From: Lachnospiraceae bacterium Zagget2
GTDB taxonomy: Bacteria; Bacillota; Clostridia; Lachnospirales; Lachnospiraceae
Direction of reading: 5' to 3'
Length of the DNA stretch: 64,000 nt
NCBI GenBank assembly: GCA_001941045.1
Contig: MSHD01000024.1
Span: forward strand, 124,973 to 188,972
A model generated the notes under the pieces. That model was not told the DNA's origin. It ran no database searches and worked only from the letters and a program-made list of their open reading frames with translations. The stretch's first letter is position 1, and each line of letters starts with the position of its first letter. This document shows positions 59,328 through 64,000 of the stretch, piece by piece. A program made the position numbers and the translations under genes.

Positions 59328-60362
59328 TTATTCTTGTGCAGGCAAAAGAGATTCAGGGAGGTTTTCTTTGACCCATGCATCTACCATCGGAAGATACTTT
59401 TTTCCGGCAAAGCTATACTTGAATGCATTCCGTACAAGAAAAACCACTTCATCGATCGATAGCGAGAAGGTCTGTGCGGCCCTGCTTAGATTTCCGGTCA
59501 AATCATATGTAAAGCAGGGAGGATCATCCGAATTGATCGAACAACGCACATGGTTCGACAATAGAACCGGAAGCGGAAAATTCTCCCAGGAATCGTAGAC
59601 ACCAAGGCAGACGTTTGAATCCGGACACAATGTGAGGAAAACGCCATTTTCAGACAGATGGGTCAACAACGCCTGATCTTCGACGGCTCTGACACCGTGA
59701 TCAATACGATCAGGCCGCAGTGACCGTATGGTGTCCCAAACGCTTTCTGCGCCGGAATCTTCGCCTGCGTGAGCTGTTGTATAGAGCCCAAGTTCTTTTG
59801 CTTTTTCAAAAGCCCTTTCCTGCAGATGCGCCGGATATCCGTCTTCCTGCATATCCAGGCCTACCGCAATTACGGGCAGGGTATCAAGAAATTGAGCGAG
59901 TTCCTGCAAATAACTACAATTTGTGTCAGCGCTTGCTGTTCGATCCAACTCGGCAATGATCTGAATATCCACTCCATATTGCTGGCGGGCTTTTTCGATA
60001 CCGCGCTGTAAGCCACGCACCATATCCTTCAAAGGAATTCCTCTGCACCCGAATAGCGCCGTATAGTTTATCATTGCTTCCCGGTAGACGATATTCTGGC
60101 GCTGCATATCCTTTGCGCAGTCGATAACCATATCAAAAAAATCTTCTTCCGTACAGATAGTTGATATGGCCATCATGGATTTTTCAATAAATTCTGAAAG
60201 ATTTGAAAACTGATAGTACTCTTTGATATCTGCCAAAGACTTTACCGCAATATCAACATGATTTCGCTGCGAAAATTTCCAGATAAGTTCCGGCGCAATG
60301 GAATCAATATGATAATGGTTTTCCGCCTTTGGAATCAATCGGATTACTTCGTCAATGGTCAT
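59328..60362 (-). CDS. Adenosine deaminase family amidohydrolase
   Basis: This 344-residue TIM-barrel deaminase has the zinc ligands and catalytic residues of the family: H16-x-H18 (NHYHID, usually KxELHxHLxG), HAGE near 198-201 with the catalytic Glu, DHG at 221-223, and SDDP at 278-281. The N-terminal HYHID departs from the normal HxHLxG, which suggests a substrate other than adenosine. Its operon neighbours are an NCS1-type permease and two ferredoxin-nitroreductases. Deamination of a purine, pterin or related heterocycle imported by the permease is a reasonable inference. Confidence 0.82.
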   Translation of the reverse strand: MTIDEVIRLIPKAENHYHIDSIAPELIWKFSQRNHVDIAVKSLADIKEYYQFSNLSEFIEKSMMAISTICTEEDFFDMVIDCAKDMQRQNIVYREAMINYTALFGCRGIPLKDMVRGLQRGIEKARQQYGVDIQIIAELDRTASADTNCSYLQELAQFLDTLPVIAVGLDMQEDGYPAHLQERAFEKAKELGLYTTAHAGEDSGAESVWDTIRSLRPDRIDHGVRAVEDQALLTHLSENGVFLTLCPDSNVCLGVYDSWENFPLPVLLSNHVRCSINSDDPPCFTYDLTGNLSRAAQTFSLSIDEVVFLVRNAFKYSFAGKKYLPMVDAWVKENLPESLLPAQE

Positions 60363-60380
60363 TGGAAATCCCCCCTTGTT

Positions 60381-61763
60381 TTATTGATAGTAACCTTTTT
60401 TAACGGAATTAGTGGCAGCAATGTAATACAGAACGGCAACAATTACCATACTGAGGATGACGTTGCTAAAGAAGTCGAAACCCAGAACGATATGCATTAT
60501 AAAGAAGATGACGCTGCCAATTGCCCAGATAACAATTGCAGTTACATTATAACCGCCGGAATACCAATATTTGCCGTCAGGGCTGTCAATGTCGTGCATA
60601 TCTACGTTCTTCTTCCGAATGACAAAGAAATCCATAAGAATGATTACCAAAATGGGCGGGAACAGCGCTCCGAGGAAATCTGCAAAAGAGTAGAACACAT
60701 CAAAGAAGGACGAGACTGCAACCGGCAGCCAGCAGAACAGAATCGGCAATAAACCGGCAAAAAGAGCAGACTTACTGAATCCCAAAGAGGGCCAGAGATT
60801 TTCAATGTTATTCGTCATCGCAAACACGTCAATCATATTGGTCGTAACTGTTGCAAACAAAACGACGAGTAATGCCACGATGCCGAGTCCCATAGACATG
60901 GCTAACGTTGAGGGATTGGCAACGTCAATATTAAATTCGCCTGTTGTTTTGAAATGAAGAATGATGCCACACATACCCATAATCACAAAACACAGCATTG
61001 CCGCCACACCACCAATGATCGGAGTGTATTTTGCTGTGGTGGTGGTTTTCATACTGCGTCCAAGGTCACCGCCCAGAACAGCAAACGTTATAGTAACTGC
61101 CAGCAGGAAATCAAGACCGCCAAAAAAAGACATCTTCATTTCATCGGGAACAACAAATGAGAGGACATCATTCCAGGACAGGCCTTTAAGAAGAATGTAA
61201 AACAAGACAACGGAGAAAATAACCAGGGCGATCATCATGAACCGCTCAAATACTTTCATCAGCCTTGTCCCGCCGATACCCACAGCCAGATACGAAAGGA
61301 TGGCGTTCAGCAGGCAACCAATAATCATATATAATTCACAGCCTGCCTCGCCGTAAGCAGGGGTGTGGAAAATGAGCTGGAAGACATAGCTGTATGTGAT
61401 TGCTGCCATGTAATTGGATACGATACTCCAGCCAAGGGAATTGATGATACTGGAGATACTGAAGATGCTGCTTCCGCGGATTCCGAGAACGAAACGGGCC
61501 ATACCTGCTGTGGATGTGCCGGAGTAAAATGTCATTAAGGCAAACAGAGCGATGAAAGTATACGATATTAATGTGGCGATTGTTGTTGTGAGAATACCGC
61601 TGAAAACACCAAGACAGATCATTGTTCCACCCAGGGTCCATGTTGTGGGCTGCAGTGTTGCGCCGGCAAAGGTCGCTACAGAATCCCAGAAACCAACATG
61701 ACGTTCACTCATTGGAACTGCCTCGAGTGGACCATAATCCTGCTTGACATTTTTTTCTTTCAT
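60381..61763 (-). CDS. NCS1-family nucleobase permease (CodB-like)
   Basis: This 460-residue, twelve-helix membrane protein of the cytosine/purine/allantoin family has early ATLQPTTWTLGGTMICLGVFSG (TM1) and ARFVLGIRGSSIFSI near 85, and a central TFAVLGGDLGRSM motif near 230. It likely brings in a nucleobase-type ring compound for the deaminase gene that follows. A clear promoter (61824-61852) precedes it, in a dyad shared with the divergent merR gene. GGAGG before the ATG supports the start. Confidence 0.88.
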   Translation of the reverse strand: MKEKNVKQDYGPLEAVPMSERHVGFWDSVATFAGATLQPTTWTLGGTMICLGVFSGILTTTIATLISYTFIALFALMTFYSGTSTAGMARFVLGIRGSSIFSISSIINSLGWSIVSNYMAAITYSYVFQLIFHTPAYGEAGCELYMIIGCLLNAILSYLAVGIGGTRLMKVFERFMMIALVIFSVVLFYILLKGLSWNDVLSFVVPDEMKMSFFGGLDFLLAVTITFAVLGGDLGRSMKTTTTAKYTPIIGGVAAMLCFVIMGMCGIILHFKTTGEFNIDVANPSTLAMSMGLGIVALLVVLFATVTTNMIDVFAMTNNIENLWPSLGFSKSALFAGLLPILFCWLPVAVSSFFDVFYSFADFLGALFPPILVIILMDFFVIRKKNVDMHDIDSPDGKYWYSGGYNVTAIVIWAIGSVIFFIMHIVLGFDFFSNVILSMVIVAVLYYIAATNSVKKGYYQ

Positions 61764-61812
61764 AGCTCTGTTCCTCCCTGCTGAAAAATGTGATTTGGGT
61801 TATCCTAAAACC

Positions 61813-61853
61813 CTTGACACCACTATATAGCTTCGTGTAAGGTTAATGTCAAG
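61813..61853 (-). promoter_or_regulatory. Promoter of the permease operon inside an inverted repeat
   Basis: On the minus strand TTGACA (61852-61847) and TATATA (61829-61824) are 17 bases apart. CTTGACA (61813-61819) and TGTCAAG (61847-61853) form an inverted repeat around the promoter, and the divergent gene encodes a MerR-type activator, which binds such dyads. Confidence 0.65.
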
Positions 61854-61927
61854 TAAAGTAAAATTGAGAAAAATAAGGGCGTTATTTTGTGCATATTGCC
61901 ACTTTGGAGAGGGAAAGGAGTCGTCTT

Positions 61928-62734
61928 ATGCCGAAACAGAAGAAAGAAACAGCCAGCTCAAAGTACCAGATTTCTGAAACGGCAGAAATGGTTCATGTGA
62001 CAGCCAATACCCTGCGTTATTATAATGACGTGGGCCTTCTTGCCGCAAAACGGAAAAAAGAAAACAATTATCGCGAATTCGGCTTTTCAGAAACAGGGAA
62101 TCTGAGCAGTATTGTTTCCCTTCGCTCAATGGGTATCCCAATTGAAAAAATACAGGCCTTCTTTGAATCATCAGGGGATTTGAAAATTCTCGGGAGATAT
62201 CTTTCGGAAACACAGGAAAATCTTCAAAAAGAAATAGAAATGTGCCTTCAGCAACAGCGAAAGTGCGCAAACTTTTATGCGGAATTGCGCTCACTCGGCA
62301 CAGAGACCAACACCTTTTCTCTCCAGAAATCTCCCCGTTTTTGGTTTGTTCCTACGGGAGAAAAGCTGGATATCGCAAAATCAATGGAGCTATATACTGC
62401 GGCTCTGCAGCTTTTTGATGCTTATCCCACACATATGTTCATCCTTCCCAGAGATCGATTTTTGGAAAAGAGAGTTCAATACTCTTCGTATGGTATATCC
62501 GTTACGCAGCCATGCAATGAAATATTTGAAAAGACGATGGAAATAGTACCAACGTTTTGTGCCCGATATCTTGGTTTAATAAGGCAGGATGATTCGCTGG
62601 ATGATATATATGATCTTATGTTGAAATGGATTCAAAAGGAAAACCTTCGTGTAACTGGAGATGTTTTGGAACGCTTCATCCTGGGCACACCGGAATTGCG
62701 ATTGATGGAATTCTGGATTCCCGTCTGTAAATAG
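61928..62734 (+). CDS. MerR-family transcriptional regulator with effector domain
   Basis: This 268-residue protein has a MerR helix-turn-helix near residues 12-45 (YQISETAEMVHVTANTLRYY), a coiled-coil dimer helix around 85-110, and a long C-terminal effector domain resembling BmrR/GyrI-type binding folds. ATG 61928 is used because GGGAAAGGAG precedes it; the upstream GTG 61889 has no site. It is divergent from the permease-deaminase-nitroreductase operon, which it most likely controls in response to the imported substrate. Confidence 0.87.
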   Translation: MPKQKKETASSKYQISETAEMVHVTANTLRYYNDVGLLAAKRKKENNYREFGFSETGNLSSIVSLRSMGIPIEKIQAFFESSGDLKILGRYLSETQENLQKEIEMCLQQQRKCANFYAELRSLGTETNTFSLQKSPRFWFVPTGEKLDIAKSMELYTAALQLFDAYPTHMFILPRDRFLEKRVQYSSYGISVTQPCNEIFEKTMEIVPTFCARYLGLIRQDDSLDDIYDLMLKWIQKENLRVTGDVLERFILGTPELRLMEFWIPVCK

Positions 62735-62776
62735 GAAGCATCGTTCCGGGGTGATAAATACAGAAACAATTTATCT

Positions 62777-63712
62777 TTAAAACAACCTCATCTGTCTGTC
62801 AATCCAGCTTGTCTGCTTGGCATCATGAATCTGATCATCCGGTCCTTCCGCTCCAATCAGAAATGGAGAAGCCGGATTATGCCGCTGCATATTGTACTTT
62901 ACAGCAGCCGCATTTGCATTGGCATAACAGTAACGGCAGAGATGGCCGCAGGTATCATAAGCGCCAATATCGTTTCCAAGATAACAGGCACATTCACTGC
63001 GGACGGATTTTCTTTTTGGCACGTCCAGACGGCAGTGCAGAGCCTGCTCAAATACTTCAACTGTCATGCAGCCGGAGCAGTCTATCCCGTATGGCTCAAG
63101 GTCATTGCCTTCCGCACAGGCTTTGATTGTCATATTGTATTTTTGACCGATTTTTGCAAAGGCCTGCCCAATCGCTATGCGCTCAGAGGGGTGAACTGCT
63201 CTCGCTTCCGGAAAATTGCGTTCCACTTTTTTATAAATATCTATGAAGCTGATGACGCAGGTTCTGGTGTAGCCTGATAAGGCGGCCGCCATCTTTTCAA
63301 AATCGGAAATATGCCGTTCAACCGTGTAAACGTCTGTAATCAGGATCGGGTCATACCTCCATCCAATGGAATCAATGCCGACCATATCGGAGAGCTCCCG
63401 GAAACTCTCCATCACTTTTTCTTTTTCCGGTACATTTGGCTCTATATCTTTTCCATATGGCGTAATGGTGACAAACCAGTACTGCCCGTATGGAGCTAGC
63501 AGATTCATATATGGGAACATCGGCGCCGGATTTTTTGTGCAGAAACCAATCAGGTCGACAACTTCCGGTGCCAGCGTGTATCTGGTCACAGAAACAGGGT
63601 TATAAGGATTGCGCACACAGACAGAACCGGCCTGAAGCCGGTTTGCAAACCATCTGGAATAAAATGCCGGAATATCAGTCCGGAGTCCTGTCTGTAAAAT
63701 CATGTCTGTCAC
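62777..63712 (-). CDS. DUF1848 family protein with radical-SAM-like cysteine motif
   Basis: This 311-residue protein belongs to the DUF1848 family. The C-terminal part has DTCGHLCRYCYANANA, a CxxxCxxC motif like that of radical SAM enzymes but at the C-terminal end rather than the N-terminal end; other cysteines (CSGC near 220, SECACY near 245) are also conserved. Its function is not known. It lies 4 bases from a SirTM sirtuin gene and is commonly seen with sirtuin/macrodomain genes in clostridia, so a role in the same modification system is plausible. Confidence 0.78.
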   Translation of the reverse strand: MTDMILQTGLRTDIPAFYSRWFANRLQAGSVCVRNPYNPVSVTRYTLAPEVVDLIGFCTKNPAPMFPYMNLLAPYGQYWFVTITPYGKDIEPNVPEKEKVMESFRELSDMVGIDSIGWRYDPILITDVYTVERHISDFEKMAAALSGYTRTCVISFIDIYKKVERNFPEARAVHPSERIAIGQAFAKIGQKYNMTIKACAEGNDLEPYGIDCSGCMTVEVFEQALHCRLDVPKRKSVRSECACYLGNDIGAYDTCGHLCRYCYANANAAAVKYNMQRHNPASPFLIGAEGPDDQIHDAKQTSWIDRQMRLF

Positions 63713-63716
63713 CTTT

Positions 63717-64000
63717 TTACATGTCTTTTATTTGCTTTATCACATTTCCGATATCTGCATCAATACAGACGGACTGCTTCCTGATTTCCTGCGGGCACAT
63801 GGATTCTCCCTTGTTGATGCAGGCATAAGTCGCTTTCGGATTTTTCGCTGTCATCTGCCAGAAGGGATACTTGATAATCACTGGCGTGTTATAGCCGACT
63901 CCGAGTTCCAGGAACAGCGTCTGCATTCCTTCATGACGGCGAAGAAACAGCGAGTAGCGTTCCGCCGCCTCATGCCACCCTTCATCCTCCACAAAGGTGT
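63717..64000 (-). CDS. SirTM-type sirtuin, C-terminal part (continues beyond window)
   Basis: This is the C-terminal ~94 residues of a macro-linked sirtuin: LFLELGVGYNTPVIIKYPF, WQMTAKNPKATYACINKG, ESMCPQEIRKQS. The frame remains open to the window edge, so the gene starts outside. It is about 85% identical by eye to the end of the deleted copy at 55355-55813, in protein and DNA. This copy shows the residues directly before the shared segment (HEGMQTLFLELGVG), which are lost in the other. It probably forms a unit with the DUF1848 gene. Confidence 0.82.
   Translation of the reverse strand, partial: TFVEDEGWHEAAERYSLFLRRHEGMQTLFLELGVGYNTPVIIKYPFWQMTAKNPKATYACINKGESMCPQEIRKQSVCIDADIGNVIKQIKDM

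Overview
The window looks like the chromosome of a strictly anaerobic, gut-type clostridium (Lachnospiraceae or a relative). The reasons are the Ptb-Buk butyrate route, ferredoxin-rich flavoenzymes, clostridial families such as the SirTM sirtuin, DUF1848 and DUF4143 ATPases, strong AGGAGG ribosome sites, and a GC-rich catabolic core next to an AT-richer right end. I identified no tRNA, rRNA, CRISPR array or intact insertion sequence.

Layout. 1-4.4 kb: a broken peptide-type ABC substrate-binding protein, a DUF4143 ATPase, a HipA-like kinase and a scrap of an Rpn nuclease gene. 4.5-11.1 kb: an energy-conserving block (ptb, buk, pta, an OFA-type carrier, a second buk, an alpha/beta hydrolase). 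11.0-14.8 kb: an unusual module made of a Sfp-type phosphopantetheinyl transferase, a PhlG/phloretin-hydrolase-family enzyme, a PhlC-like thiolase and a zinc-ribbon/OB-fold protein with a carrier-protein domain fused to its C-terminus. 15.1-23.8 kb: a flavodoxin-fold reductase, two tandem GPH carriers and a redox relay (a frameshifted FAD reductase, a NuoG-N/GltD fusion and a NuoF-like subunit without an NADH site). 23.8-35.3 kb: TetR, an MBL hydrolase, three VOC proteins (five domains), LysR, SDR, two zinc alcohol dehydrogenases, MFS, aldo-keto reductase, a transaldolase-like protein and a cupin. 35.4-49.8 kb: one long operon whose enzyme set matches anaerobic phloroglucinol fermentation (SDR reductase, cyclase-family ring hydrolase, 3-hydroxyacid dehydrogenase, BKACE lyase, CoA-transferase, thiolases), with three transporters, an enoate-reductase-like flavoenzyme and another SDR, closed by a strong terminator. 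50-57 kb: a decaying accessory strip with an Rpn gene carrying an amber codon, two DUF4143 ATPases with elaborate operator repeats, and remnants of MFS, HAD, sirtuin, flavodoxin and ferredoxin genes. 57-64 kb: two ferredoxin-nitroreductases, an adenosine-deaminase-like enzyme and an NCS1 permease under a divergent MerR, then DUF1848 and a second sirtuin running off the end.

Working model (inference). Acylphloroglucinol-type aromatics, for example phloretin from flavonoids, are reduced and then split by the PhlG-like enzyme and/or the thiolase/OB-ACP pair into phloroglucinol plus an acyl unit. Phloroglucinol is reduced, ring-opened, oxidised and cleaved to acetoacetate and acetyl units. CoA-transferase, thiolase, Ptb/Pta and the kinases turn these into acetate, butyrate and ATP. 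The carrier-protein fusion, its neighbouring phosphopantetheinyl transferase and the PhlG-like hydrolase together are the most unusual feature here and the best candidate for an undescribed C-acyl cleavage or transfer system.
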